Assembly: GCA_900543625.1 (NCBI GenBank)
Contig: UQSF01000008.1
Coordinates: 40,783 to 104,782, forward strand
DNA: 64,000 bases
Direction of reading: 5' to 3'
Origin: an uncultured Eubacteriales bacterium
GTDB lineage: Bacteria; Bacillota; Clostridia; Oscillospirales; Oscillospiraceae
Shown here: positions 51,684-60,502 of the stretch, one piece after another
How positions within the stretch are numbered: position 1 is the first letter of the stretch
Layout of the letters: every line of letters starts with the position of its first letter
Notes under the pieces: generated by a model
What the model was told of the DNA's origin: nothing
The model's input: only the letters and a program-made list of their open reading frames with translations
The model's database searches: none
Made by a program: the position numbers and the translations under genes

Positions 51684-53753
51684 ATGAAATGCACGATCCT
51701 GCATGAAACCCGAGGCCGTATGCGCGTGCGCACGATGCAGGGCGCTATGTCACTGAGGCAGGCGGATATTCTCGAGGCATATTTAAGGCAAATCCAAGGT
51801 ATAACCAAAGCAACTGTCTATGACCGCACAGGTGACGCTGTGATCTGCTATGACGCGCCGCGCACAGCCATCATTCAGGCACTTGCATCATTTTCCTATG
51901 CCAACGAACAAGCACTCGCTCCGGAGCATAGCAGCCGCGCCATGAGCCGCGAATTTGAGGACAAGCTGATTGCATCGCTGTGCTGGCGCGGTATGAAGCA
52001 GCTGTTCATCCCGAGCTCTGTGCGCACGCTGATCACGGTCGTGCGCTCCGTGCCGTATATCAAGGCCGGGCTTAACTGTCTGCTGCATAAGAAGATTCAG
52101 GTGCCGGTGCTGGATGCGGCGGCGATTTCGGTCTCTATGCTGCGTAAGGACTTCGAGACGGCAAGCTCGATCATGTTCCTGCTGGGCATCGGTGATATTC
52201 TTGACGAGTGGACGCACAAAAAGTCTGTTGCTGATCTCGCGCAGACCATGTCCCTGAATGTGGACAAAGTCTGGAAAGAGACGGACGCAGGCTCGGTGCT
52301 TGTGCCGGTGGCAGACGTTCAGGTCGGCGACCGCATTGTCGTTCGTACCGGCGGTGTGATCCCGCTTGACGGCAAAGTCGTTGCCGGTGAGGCGATGGTC
52401 AATCAAGCGTCCATCACGGGCGAGCCGCTGGCTGTCCGCAGGGCGGAAGGCGGTTATGTCTATGCCGGCACCGTCGTCGAAGAGGGCGACTGCACCATTT
52501 GTGTGGAAAAGAGCGCCGGCAGCGGCCGCTACGACCGCATTATCCGCATGATCGAGGAATCGGAAAAACTCAAGTCCGCAACGGAGGATCACGCGTCGCA
52601 CCTTGCAGACCAGCTCGTTCCGTACAGTTTGGGCGCAACAGCCTTGGTCTGGCTCCTGACGGGGAATATGACCAAAGCGCTGGCTGTTTTGATGGTCGAT
52701 TTTTCGTGTGCGCTCAAGCTATCCATGCCGATCGCCGTGCTCTCTGCGATGAAAGAGGCGAGCGATCATCATCTGTCCGTTAAGGGTGGCCGATTCCTTG
52801 AGGCTGTGTCTGAAGCCGACACGATCGTCTTTGACAAGACCGGTACGCTGACGCGTGCCGAGCCAAAGGTTGCGCAGGTTGTTACTTTCGGCAACCATGA
52901 TGAAGCGGACATGCTGCGGCTGGCAGCCTGCCTGGAGGAGCATTACCCGCACTCCATGGCCAAAGCGGTCGTCGCTGAGGCGTTGCGCCGTGGCCTGCGC
53001 CACGAGGAGCGCCATTCGCGCGTGGAGTATCTGGTCGCACATGGCATTTCCAGCAGTGTCGACGGGCAGAAGGTCGTCATCGGCAGCCATCACTTTGTTT
53101 TTGAGGATGAGCACTGCGTCATCCCAGCAGGGGAGCAGGCCAAGTTTGACGCTCTACCGGATACATATTCCCACCTGTATCTTGCCGTTTCCGGCGTGCT
53201 TGCGGCAGTCATCTGCGTGGAAGACCCGCTGCGGCAGGAAGCGGCCGACGTTATCCGCAGCTTGCGTGCGCTCGGTGTGTCCAGACTGGTCATGATGACC
53301 GGTGACAATGAGAAGACCGCCCGTGCAGTCGCCGAGGCGGTCGGTGTGGATGCTTATTATGCCGAAGTTCTTCCGGAGGACAAGGCGGCCTTCGTTCGGG
53401 CAGAACACGCAGCCGGACGCAAGGTCATTATGCTTGGCGACGGCGTGAACGATTCCCCGGCGCTTTCCGAGGCAGATGCCGGTGTTGCCATCAGCGACGG
53501 CGCCGCTATAGCACGCGAAGTCGCCGATATCACGGTCAGTGCGGATGATCTGTATGCACTGCTGACGCTCAAGCGTCTGAGTGACGCGCTCATGGAGCGT
53601 ATCCACAGCAACTACCGCAAGATCATCAGCTTTAACTTCCTGTTGATCTGTCTGGGCGTGGCGGGCGTTCTGCCGCCGGCGACCTCGGCACTGCTGCACA
53701 ATGTCTCCACGCTGGCCATCAGTCTCAAGAGCATGACAAAGCTTCTGCCTTAA
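51684..53753 (+). CDS. P1B-type metal-transporting ATPase, FezB-like
   Basis: The 689-residue cation ATPase has the P-type motifs: SITGEP actuator loop, phosphorylated D384 in FDKTGTLT, EEHYPHSMAKAV (the HP-type locus of P1B ATPases) and GDGVNDSPALSEAD. The transmembrane metal site reads DFSCALKLS (S341-C342-A343) instead of CPC, as in the CtpC/P1B-4/6-like branch. The N-terminus is a degenerate HMA domain with an Arg-rich stretch HETRGRMRVR. An Arg-rich N-terminus and P1B-6 type describe FezB of ferrosomes. It is the second gene of a two-gene operon. Substrate assignment (iron or manganese) is inferred. Confidence 0.85.
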   Translation: MKCTILHETRGRMRVRTMQGAMSLRQADILEAYLRQIQGITKATVYDRTGDAVICYDAPRTAIIQALASFSYANEQALAPEHSSRAMSREFEDKLIASLCWRGMKQLFIPSSVRTLITVVRSVPYIKAGLNCLLHKKIQVPVLDAAAISVSMLRKDFETASSIMFLLGIGDILDEWTHKKSVADLAQTMSLNVDKVWKETDAGSVLVPVADVQVGDRIVVRTGGVIPLDGKVVAGEAMVNQASITGEPLAVRRAEGGYVYAGTVVEEGDCTICVEKSAGSGRYDRIIRMIEESEKLKSATEDHASHLADQLVPYSLGATALVWLLTGNMTKALAVLMVDFSCALKLSMPIAVLSAMKEASDHHLSVKGGRFLEAVSEADTIVFDKTGTLTRAEPKVAQVVTFGNHDEADMLRLAACLEEHYPHSMAKAVVAEALRRGLRHEERHSRVEYLVAHGISSSVDGQKVVIGSHHFVFEDEHCVIPAGEQAKFDALPDTYSHLYLAVSGVLAAVICVEDPLRQEAADVIRSLRALGVSRLVMMTGDNEKTARAVAEAVGVDAYYAEVLPEDKAAFVRAEHAAGRKVIMLGDGVNDSPALSEADAGVAISDGAAIAREVADITVSADDLYALLTLKRLSDALMERIHSNYRKIISFNFLLICLGVAGVLPPATSALLHNVSTLAISLKSMTKLLP

Positions 53754-53780
53754 GTATCAGCAAAGGTCCGATCCTAAATA

Positions 53781-53816
53781 AAAAATCCTGACGAACAATG
53801 GCTCGTCAGGATTTTT
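53781..53816. terminator. bidirectional terminator
   Basis: The 14-bp perfect stem AAAAATCCTGACGA/TCGTCAGGATTTTT lies between convergent genes, with A/T runs on both sides. Confidence 0.95.
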
Positions 53817-53825
53817 TATGTCCAA

Positions 53826-54308
53826 TCACGCCTCAGCCGGGGCAGGCAGCTTGCAGACATCGATCCACTCAAGGGCGTTGGAATATTTGTAGAGCTCGTC
53901 CAGATTCAGCTCGATCGCGCTCGACGGGCTGCCGACAGCGGGGAACACCGTCTCGAACCGCTGCAGCGACACGTCCAGATACACCGGGATGCCTTCCTTG
54001 CAGCCGAACGGGCACACACCGCCGACAGGGTGACCGACCAGCTCCAGCACCTCGTCGGCAGAGAGCATCTTGGCCTTCATGTGGAACTTTTCCTTGAATT
54101 TATGGTTATCAATACGCGCATCTCCGGCGGCAAGGATCAGCATGCAGCCGTCCGCAGTCTTAAATGACAGGGTCTTTGCGATCCGCGCGCCCTCAACACC
54201 GAGTGCCTTTGCCGCCAGATCGACGGTCGCGCTCGAGACTGTAAACTCCTGCACACGGTCTTCCATGCCAAACTGCCGGAAATATGCTCTTCCTGCTTCA
54301 ATAGACAT
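53826..54308 (-). CDS. YbaK/EbsC-type aminoacyl-tRNA deacylase-like protein
   Basis: The 160-residue protein of the YbaK/ProX fold has ARIAKTLSFKTADG (conserved lysine), NHKFKEKFHMKAKML and GHPVGGVCPFG, a loop diagnostic for the family. The start MSIEAGRAYF at 54308 is taken because GGAGCGAGG precedes it. A longer in-frame extension would cross the promoter. It is the second YbaK-type gene in the window and is only distantly similar to the one at 20108, so it may edit a different mischarged tRNA. Confidence 0.88.
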   Translation of the reverse strand: MSIEAGRAYFRQFGMEDRVQEFTVSSATVDLAAKALGVEGARIAKTLSFKTADGCMLILAAGDARIDNHKFKEKFHMKAKMLSADEVLELVGHPVGGVCPFGCKEGIPVYLDVSLQRFETVFPAVGSPSSAIELNLDELYKYSNALEWIDVCKLPAPAEA

Positions 54309-54350
54309 TTGCCTCGCTCCTGTTCTCGTATTGGAAAGTATCCGAAGCTC

Positions 54351-54379
54351 ATCATAGCGCAGGCGACAGCTTTCGTCAA
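54351..54379 (-). promoter_or_regulatory. promoter of the minus-strand YbaK-type gene
   Basis: On the minus strand TTGACG (54379-54374) and TATGAT (54356-54351) are 17 bp apart. Confidence 0.85.
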
Positions 54380-54401
54380 GCCGATTTTTTCTTTCCGACA
54401 C

Positions 54402-54430
54402 TTGCAGAATGGCCATATCTGGTGTATAAT
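54402..54430 (+). promoter_or_regulatory. promoter of rpe
   Basis: TTGCAG (54402-54407) and TATAAT (54425-54430) are 17 bp apart. The leader contains an ATCCGGC-TCG-GCCGGAT hairpin (54457-54473). Confidence 0.85.
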
Positions 54431-54496
54431 CAATTAGTTATAGCGCGTAGCACTGCATCCGGCTCGGCCGGATCCTTTCAGATCGGAGTGACATCC

Positions 54497-55150
54497 ATGA
54501 CCAAACTTGCACCATCCATTCTCTCGGCAGACTTTTGCACGCTCGGCAATGACATTGCACAGATCGGAGCCGGCGGCGCAGACTACATCCATATAGACGT
54601 GATGGACGGCATTTTTGTGCCGAATATTTCAATCGGCATCCCGGTCGTAAAATCCGTGCGCAGGTATACGAAGATGTTTCTGGATGTGCATCTCATGATC
54701 GACCGGCCGCACCGCTACGTGGGAGCGTTTTGCGATGCCGGTGCGGATCTGGTCGTGTTTCACGTCGAGGCGGACGAACCGCAGGATGTGTTTGCTGCGA
54801 TCGAGGACGTGAAAGCACATGGCAAGAAGGTCGGTCTCGCCATCAAGCCGAAAACGCCCGAAAGCGTGCTCATTCCGTATCTGCCGCTGCTGGATCTGGC
54901 TTTGGTTATGACGGTCGAGCCAGGCTTCGGCGGACAGCGCTTCATGGCCGATCAGCTGCCGAAGATCGCAGCGCTGCACGAGCGCATCCTGCAGGTCAAT
55001 CCCGGCTGCGAGCTGGAAGTGGACGGCGGTATCGACCCGGAGACGGCTCCGCTTGTGAAGCGGGCAGGCGCAAATGTTCTCGTGGCCGGCAGCGCCGTGT
55101 TTCGCCAGAGTGACCGCGCGGCTGCCATCGCCGCCATTCGCAACGCTTGA
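54497..55150 (+). CDS. rpe: ribulose-phosphate 3-epimerase
   Basis: The 217-residue TIM-barrel enzyme of the pentose phosphate pathway begins APSILSADF. It has IHIDVMDGIFVPN, LDVHLMI, MTVEPGFGGQRF and EVDGGIDPETAP. The ATG at 54497 follows CGGAGTG. recR begins shortly after its stop. Confidence 0.97.
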   Translation: MTKLAPSILSADFCTLGNDIAQIGAGGADYIHIDVMDGIFVPNISIGIPVVKSVRRYTKMFLDVHLMIDRPHRYVGAFCDAGADLVVFHVEADEPQDVFAAIEDVKAHGKKVGLAIKPKTPESVLIPYLPLLDLALVMTVEPGFGGQRFMADQLPKIAALHERILQVNPGCELEVDGGIDPETAPLVKRAGANVLVAGSAVFRQSDRAAAIAAIRNA

Positions 55151-55167
55151 GTCAGGACGGTATTGTC

Positions 55168-55767
55168 ATGTCATTTTTCCCGAACGCACTTGAAAATCTC
55201 ATTGACCGGTTCGCTGCACTGCCCGGGGTCGGGCGCAAAAGCGCGCAGCGGCTGGCATTTCATATTCTGTCCCTCCCGGAGGAGGAGGCTCTGAAGTTTG
55301 CAGACGCCATTGTGGATGCGAAAAAGAACATACACTGCTGCACCATCTGTCAGAACCTTACGGATCAGGAGACGTGCAGCATCTGTGCGTCCCCAAAGCG
55401 CGACCAGAGTACGATCTGCGTCGTGGCACAGCCGCGCGATGTGCTCTCGTTCGAGCGCAGCCGCGAATATAACGGCGTATATCATGTCCTCCACGGCGTT
55501 TTGTCGCCAATGAATCATATCGGCCCGGACGATATCCGGATTCAGGAGCTCATCAAGCGTGTAGCGGATGGCGGGATCACGGAGGTCATCATGGCCACCA
55601 ATCCCGACACGGAAGGCGAGGCGACCGCGATGTACATCGCGCGCCTGCTCAAGCCATTTGATGTGAAGATCACACGCCTGGCTTATGGCATTCCGGTCGG
55701 CTCTAATCTGGAATATGCGGACGATGCCACGCTCCTGCGGGCGCTGGCCGGCCGAATGGAAATGTAA
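55168..55767 (+). CDS. recR: recombination protein RecR
   Basis: The 199-residue product has an N-terminal HhH (LPGVGRKSAQRLAFHIL), a four-cysteine zinc finger (CCTICQNLTDQETCSIC) and a Toprim domain (ICVVAQPRDVLSFER, ATNPDTEGEATAMYIA). It acts with RecFO in single-strand gap repair. The ATG at 55168 fits the family N-terminus. A TTG at 55147 is the alternative. Confidence 0.96.
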   Translation: MSFFPNALENLIDRFAALPGVGRKSAQRLAFHILSLPEEEALKFADAIVDAKKNIHCCTICQNLTDQETCSICASPKRDQSTICVVAQPRDVLSFERSREYNGVYHVLHGVLSPMNHIGPDDIRIQELIKRVADGGITEVIMATNPDTEGEATAMYIARLLKPFDVKITRLAYGIPVGSNLEYADDATLLRALAGRMEM

Positions 55768-55772
55768 CAGGT

Positions 55773-55799
55773 TTGACGGCTCGGGTTTCCGGATATACT
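55773..55799 (+). promoter_or_regulatory. possible promoter of the RNase J gene
   Basis: TTGACG and TATACT are present but only 15 bp apart, in the 137-bp gap after recR. Confidence 0.45.
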
Positions 55800-55904
55800 C
55801 TGGTTATCCGCCGCCGCGACGACGCATTTCGTACATATTTTTCGAAGTATCAACCTGCTTTTGGGGGAGTAGTCTGCCTAAAAGCGAACGAAAAGGAGTT
55901 TCAC

Positions 55905-57563
55905 ATGGCATCCAAATTGAAAATCATCCCGCTTGGCGGGCTTGGTGAGATCGGCAAGAACCTCACCATCTATGAGTACGGCAAGGATATGTTCCTTGTC
56001 GACTGCGGCATGGGCTTTCCGGATCAGGACCTCTATGGTGTGGATCTGGTCATCCCGGATATCAGCTACCTGAAGGCGAATAAAAACCGTATCCGCGGCA
56101 TGGTCATCACGCACGGGCATGAAGACCATATCGGTGCGATCCCTTACGTGCTCAAGCAGCTGGATATGCCGATCTATGCGACCCCGCTGACGGCTGCGAT
56201 CATTGAGCTCAGGCTGGAAGAGCACGACTTGCTGTACCATACGCAGATCTTCACGAAAAAGCCTGGTGATAAGTTTAAGCTCGGCTGCTTTGAGATCGAA
56301 TTCATCCACACGAACCACAGCATCGCCGATTCCGTTGCGCTGGCGATCAAAACGCCGATCGGCACTGTCATCCACACGGGTGACTTTAAGATCGACCTCA
56401 CGCCCATTCAGGGCGGCATGATCGATCTGCCGCGTCTCGGTCAGCTCGGCAACGAGGGTGTGCTTGCACTGCTGTCGGACTCCACGAATGTGGAGCGCCC
56501 CGGCTACTGCGCCTCGGAAGCGCGTGTGATCGACTGCTTTGACGAACTGTTCAAAGACTGCAGCAAGCGCATCATTGTTACGACCTTTGCATCCAATGTC
56601 CACCGTCTGCAACAAATCATCAACGTTGCGGCAAAGTATAAGCGCAAGGTCGGCATCACCGGCCGCAGTATGGAAAACATCATGCGCGTTGCAACGGAGC
56701 TGGGCTATGTGGACATTCCCGACGGCGTCATGATGGACATGTCACAGATCGGCAGTCTGCCGCGCAGTAAGACGGTTATCGTCTGTACCGGCAGCCAAGG
56801 CGAGCCGATGTCCGCACTGCACCGCATGGCATTTTCCGAGCACAAGCAGGTCACGATCGACGCGGGCGACCGCGTTATTATCTCCGCCTCGGCCATCCCG
56901 GGCAATGAGATCACGATCAGCCGCGTCATAGACGAGCTGTTCCAGAAGGGGGCAGAGGTCATTTATGACCGCAACACGCCGCTGCACGTTTCCGGCCACG
57001 CCTGTCAGGAAGAACTTAAGATGATGCTTGCGCTGACAAAACCGCATTACTTTATCCCGGTGCACGGCGAATACCGTATGCTCTGCAAGCATGCCGAGAT
57101 CGGCAAGCTCATGGGCGTTGAGCCGAAAAATGTGCTTGTGGCCAAAAACGGGGAAGTCATTGAGATTACCAAGCGCAGTATGCGCGCAACGAGCAGCGTC
57201 CCTGCGGGTGATGTCTATATCGATGGTACCGGCATCGGTGATGTCGGCAGCGCCGTTCTGCGCGACCGCCGCCACCTCGCCGAGGATGGCATTGTCATGG
57301 CGATCATCACGCTCTCATCCGAAAACGGCAAGCCGGTCGCCGATCCCGAGATCATCACCCGCGGCTTTGTATACGTCAAAGAGGCGGAGGCGCTCATGGG
57401 TGAGCTCAAGCGTGTTGTCAACGAGAGCCTTGCCAGCTGTGAGCGCCAGAAACAGCGTGACTGGGCGGCTATCAAAGGCCGCGTGAAGTCAAACATCAGC
57501 GGCTACCTGTATAAGACCACGCGCCGCAGCCCCATGGTACTGCCCGTGATCATCGAAGTCTGA
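55905..57563 (+). CDS. rnj: ribonuclease J
   Basis: The 552-residue metallo-beta-lactamase/beta-CASP nuclease has VITHGHEDHIGAIPY, IHTGDFKID, the LLSDSTNVERPG segment, ASNVHRLQQI and a C-terminal domain ending MVLPVIIEV. RNase J is a main 5'-3' exonuclease/endonuclease in mRNA decay of Firmicutes. The ATG at 55905 follows AAAAGGAG. The long in-frame stretch upstream is not part of the gene. Confidence 0.95.
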   Translation: MASKLKIIPLGGLGEIGKNLTIYEYGKDMFLVDCGMGFPDQDLYGVDLVIPDISYLKANKNRIRGMVITHGHEDHIGAIPYVLKQLDMPIYATPLTAAIIELRLEEHDLLYHTQIFTKKPGDKFKLGCFEIEFIHTNHSIADSVALAIKTPIGTVIHTGDFKIDLTPIQGGMIDLPRLGQLGNEGVLALLSDSTNVERPGYCASEARVIDCFDELFKDCSKRIIVTTFASNVHRLQQIINVAAKYKRKVGITGRSMENIMRVATELGYVDIPDGVMMDMSQIGSLPRSKTVIVCTGSQGEPMSALHRMAFSEHKQVTIDAGDRVIISASAIPGNEITISRVIDELFQKGAEVIYDRNTPLHVSGHACQEELKMMLALTKPHYFIPVHGEYRMLCKHAEIGKLMGVEPKNVLVAKNGEVIEITKRSMRATSSVPAGDVYIDGTGIGDVGSAVLRDRRHLAEDGIVMAIITLSSENGKPVADPEIITRGFVYVKEAEALMGELKRVVNESLASCERQKQRDWAAIKGRVKSNISGYLYKTTRRSPMVLPVIIEV

Positions 57564-57576
57564 GCGGAGGCGCAGT

Positions 57577-57909
57577 ATGAAGATCCAGATCTGGGGCAAG
57601 TCAAAATGCTTCGACACAAAAAAGGCCGAGCGCTACTTTAAGGAGCGTCGCATCCCGTATCAGGCTATCGACCTGCTGCGCTATGGCATGAGCCGCGGCG
57701 AGCTGACGAGCGTGAAAAACGCCGTGGGGCTAGAGGCGCTGCTCGATCCCAAGGCAGCAGACTACGCGCTTGTGCAGCATCTGGCCTATGAGCAGGACAA
57801 GATCGAGCGGCTGCTCGATGACCCATCCCTGCTGCGCACGCCCATCGTCCGCAACGGAAGACAGGCCACGATTGGCTACTGCCCGGATGTATGGAAGACG
57901 TGGGAATAA
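57577..57909 (+). CDS. ArsC/Spx-family thioredoxin-fold protein
   Basis: The 110-residue protein of the arsenate reductase/Spx/YffB group has an active-site region WGKSKCFDTKKAERYF with a single cysteine (C11) instead of CxxC, then RTPIVRNGRQATIGYCPDVW, the conserved basic cis-Pro segment. True arsenate reduction is uncertain. It lies 13 bp after the RNase J gene and ends in a terminator, so it is probably cotranscribed. Confidence 0.85.
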   Translation: MKIQIWGKSKCFDTKKAERYFKERRIPYQAIDLLRYGMSRGELTSVKNAVGLEALLDPKAADYALVQHLAYEQDKIERLLDDPSLLRTPIVRNGRQATIGYCPDVWKTWE

Positions 57910-57918
57910 AACATGAAG

Positions 57919-57952
57919 AAGTCCGATATGGCCACTGCCATATCGGACTTTT
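57919..57952. terminator. terminator between convergent genes
   Basis: The 14-bp perfect stem AAGTCCGATATGGC/GCCATATCGGACTT with a CACT loop is followed by TT on plus. Confidence 0.85.
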
Positions 57953-57968
57953 GCTATTGCATTCAATT

Positions 57969-59189
57969 TTAATGTTCTGCCTGCTCTTCGCGGATCGCAT
58001 CGCGCATCCGCTCCAGCCCGGTCTGAATGATCGTGCGCGGCATGGCAAGATTCAGGCGCACATACCCTTTGGCGTTGCCGACGAAGAGGGAATCTCCGCC
58101 CTCGAGCAGCACGCCCGCTTTATTGGCGAAGAAATCCGGCAGGTCTGCCACATCCGGCAGGCAGCGCGACAGATCTACCCACGCCAGATAGGTCGCCTCC
58201 GGAATGTACATGACCGCCTCTGGCAATTCCCGAGCCAGAAACGCCTTGACAAACGCGAAATTCTCGTCGAGATATTGCTTGAGTGCCTCATGCCACGCAC
58301 CACCGTGCGCATAGGCCGCCTGCGCCGCTGTCAGCGACATGGGGTTGACCATGCCGAACAGCTTGTCACGCTCCTGATAGCGTGCGCGCAGCGCGGGGTC
58401 GCGGATGATGATGTTGGAAAATGCCAGCCCCGCCATGTTAAAGGTCTTGGTAGGCGCCATGCAGGTGATGAGCTTGGGATAGCGATCCATGACCTTTGCC
58501 ATCGGGATGTGGCGGCGGCTGCAGCGGATTAGGTCGCAGTGGATCTCGTCGGACACCACCCAGAGGTTATATTCTTCGATGATCGCAGCAACCCGGCGCA
58601 GCTCGTCCTCCGTCCACATGCGCCCGGTGGGGTTGTGCGGGTTGCACCAGAATACCAGCTTGCACGCCGGATCGGCGCACTTGCGCTCGAAGTCCTCAAA
58701 GTCCACCGCAAACGTACCGTCCGCCTTCTTGTGCAGCGGAGAAGTCAGCACATCTACACCTGCATACTCCGCCGCGTGGAGAAAATAACCGTAGGCCGGC
58801 GTGTTGAGCAGCACCTTTTCGCCTGCTGTGCAGAGCATTTCCGTCAGCTGATACAGTGCAGGAATAATGCCTGGTGAGATACAGAGCTGCTCTTTGGGAA
58901 AGTGCCAGTCATAGTGATCCTTGCACCAATTTGAGAAAGTGTGGTAGTATTCGTCGTCATACAGGCCGGTGTACCCGAAAATGCGGCGGTCGATCCGTGC
59001 GCGCAGCGCATCGAGGATCTCGGGTGCCACGCCGAATTCCATGTCGGCGACCCACATACGGACAAATTCTTCATCTTTAAAGGCAAACACTTTTTCCGGA
59101 CCGGCATGAAAAATATAACCGCGAAAACCGTCTGTATTGAGCGCGTTGGTATGGCGACGGTCAATGATTTCATCGAAATTGTAGTTCAT
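57969..59189 (-). CDS. PatB/MalY-type pyridoxal-phosphate aminotransferase (C-S lyase)
   Basis: The 406-residue fold-type I PLP enzyme has VADMEFGVAPEI, WCNPHNPTGRMW, VSDEIHCDL and the PLP-lysine motif APTKTFNMAGL. This set is characteristic of the MalY/PatB group, with cystathionine beta-lyase or C-S lyase activity. It was once annotated as a class I/II aminotransferase. It has its own promoter and faces the RNase J operon convergently. Confidence 0.92.
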   Translation of the reverse strand: MNYNFDEIIDRRHTNALNTDGFRGYIFHAGPEKVFAFKDEEFVRMWVADMEFGVAPEILDALRARIDRRIFGYTGLYDDEYYHTFSNWCKDHYDWHFPKEQLCISPGIIPALYQLTEMLCTAGEKVLLNTPAYGYFLHAAEYAGVDVLTSPLHKKADGTFAVDFEDFERKCADPACKLVFWCNPHNPTGRMWTEDELRRVAAIIEEYNLWVVSDEIHCDLIRCSRRHIPMAKVMDRYPKLITCMAPTKTFNMAGLAFSNIIIRDPALRARYQERDKLFGMVNPMSLTAAQAAYAHGGAWHEALKQYLDENFAFVKAFLARELPEAVMYIPEATYLAWVDLSRCLPDVADLPDFFANKAGVLLEGGDSLFVGNAKGYVRLNLAMPRTIIQTGLERMRDAIREEQAEH

Positions 59190-59240
59190 AACGTTTTTCC
59201 TTTCTTTGCATTTGCAGCAGGCACATCAGTCTGCGCGTTT

Positions 59241-59270
59241 ATTATAGCAAATATATTGGAAAACAAGCAA
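59241..59270 (-). promoter_or_regulatory. promoter of the PatB/MalY-type gene
   Basis: On the minus strand TTGCTT (59270-59265) and TATAAT (59246-59241) are 18 bp apart. Confidence 0.65.
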
Positions 59271-59283
59271 CAGATCTCAAGAG

Positions 59284-59323
59284 AAAAAGCACTATGTGCG
59301 CGGCCATCCGCGCACATAGTGCT
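59284..59323 (-). terminator. rho-independent terminator of the DUF3048 gene
   Basis: The 16-bp perfect stem AGCACTATGTGCGCGG/CCGCGCACATAGTGCT with a CCAT loop is followed by TTTTT on the minus strand. Confidence 0.95.
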
Positions 59324-59346
59324 GCAAAAAAGCTTCAATTTTATTC

Positions 59347-60375
59347 TCAGCTGAAGTTCACGCTGCCGCCGCTGGTCGGGATCACGCCGACATAGGTCGT
59401 GCCGCGAGAAAGGTTCAGCGCTGTGCCGTCCTCAAGCGTATAGGTAAAGCAGCTGTTGATGTCGCTGCGCGCCCACTTGATCGGCACATATTTGCCGCCG
59501 GTCACAAAGTAGCCGGTGCCGCTGCCGATCAGATCGACTGCGAGGCGGCCATAGCTGTCGACCGTTTTCATGTCAGCCGAGAGGATGAGCAAGTTGGAGA
59601 AGGGGACAGGCTCGCCGGTCGCACCGTCTTTGTAGTCGCCCTTATACTGCACGGCCGTGTACTTGCCGGTATCGGTGTGGTACGTGAAGGACGTGCTCTT
59701 GGAGGTGTTGAACGTCACCTGTGCGGTGGCGGCGTCGGCAGTGCACTGCTGCACCGCGTTGTCCGCGAAGCTCAGGCCGGTCTTGTAGCTGCTGTTATGC
59801 TCGGTGCGGAACTGATATTTCTCCACGAGCGGCTGCACGTTCGCACCGTGGAAAAACAGCGTGTGCTCCGAGCCGTGCTGACCGCGGCTCTTATCGCGGT
59901 AGAACATGGAGCTGGTATTGCCGTCGCGCACACCGTCGAGGTGGTCGGCATTATAGGTTTTCACATCGCTGTACGCCTGCTCACTGCCGCCGGCATGGAT
60001 GACGATGGCGTCATACGACAGGGCAACGCTCAGATAGTACGGGCGCAGGCTGCGGATGCTGCCGACAGACTCGATGTCGTACAGGTGGCTGAAAATCGCC
60101 ATCATACGGGTGATGCCGCCCTCAGCCGGGATCTCGTAGATGATGTCTGCATTGCTGATGCCGACCTGCGGCTGCGCGTAGACAATGTTATTGATCATGA
60201 CGGCAAACGGGCGGGTATTTTCCGTCTTTGCGCTCAGCTGCTCGCCGGTGAGCGGAGCGTAATATGTCTCCGCTTTCGAGGGAGCACCGCTGACGGACGG
60301 CTTTTCGGATTTCGTGCCGCAGCCGGCGCAGATGAGCAGCGTTGCGGCAAGAAGACAAGCAAATATACGTTTCAA
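59347..60375 (-). CDS. DUF3048 (YerB-like) lipoprotein
   Basis: The 342-residue lipoprotein has a signal peptide ending LLICAGCG (lipobox cysteine at about residue 19). The DUF3048 core contains RPFAVMINNIVYAQPQVGIS, EIPAEGGITRMMAIF, GSIRSLRPYYL and the second-domain ending GTTYVGVIP. YerB-like proteins are extracytoplasmic with unknown function. The start is TTG at 60375 after AGGAGGA. It is divergent from the ywlG-like gene, with overlapping promoters. Confidence 0.92.
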   Translation of the reverse strand: MKRIFACLLAATLLICAGCGTKSEKPSVSGAPSKAETYYAPLTGEQLSAKTENTRPFAVMINNIVYAQPQVGISNADIIYEIPAEGGITRMMAIFSHLYDIESVGSIRSLRPYYLSVALSYDAIVIHAGGSEQAYSDVKTYNADHLDGVRDGNTSSMFYRDKSRGQHGSEHTLFFHGANVQPLVEKYQFRTEHNSSYKTGLSFADNAVQQCTADAATAQVTFNTSKSTSFTYHTDTGKYTAVQYKGDYKDGATGEPVPFSNLLILSADMKTVDSYGRLAVDLIGSGTGYFVTGGKYVPIKWARSDINSCFTYTLEDGTALNLSRGTTYVGVIPTSGGSVNFS

Positions 60376-60410
60376 AACAGAGTCCTCCTGTTACGTTTTG
60401 GTTCACGTTT

Positions 60411-60439
60411 ATGATACACGCCTCGCAGAGGATTGTCAA
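60411..60439 (-). promoter_or_regulatory. promoter of the DUF3048 lipoprotein gene
   Basis: On the minus strand TTGACA (60439-60434) and TATCAT (60416-60411) are 17 bp apart. Its -35 box overlaps that of the divergent promoter by 5 bp. Confidence 0.88.
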
Positions 60440-60461
60440 ATCCGGCGCTGCGTGATACAAT
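60433..60461 (+). promoter_or_regulatory. promoter of the ywlG-like gene
   Basis: TTGTCA (60433-60438) and TACAAT (60456-60461) are 17 bp apart. Confidence 0.85.
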
Positions 60462-60502
60462 GAAAATAAGAAATTTTAATAACTGTCTGGAGATGACCAT
60501 TT

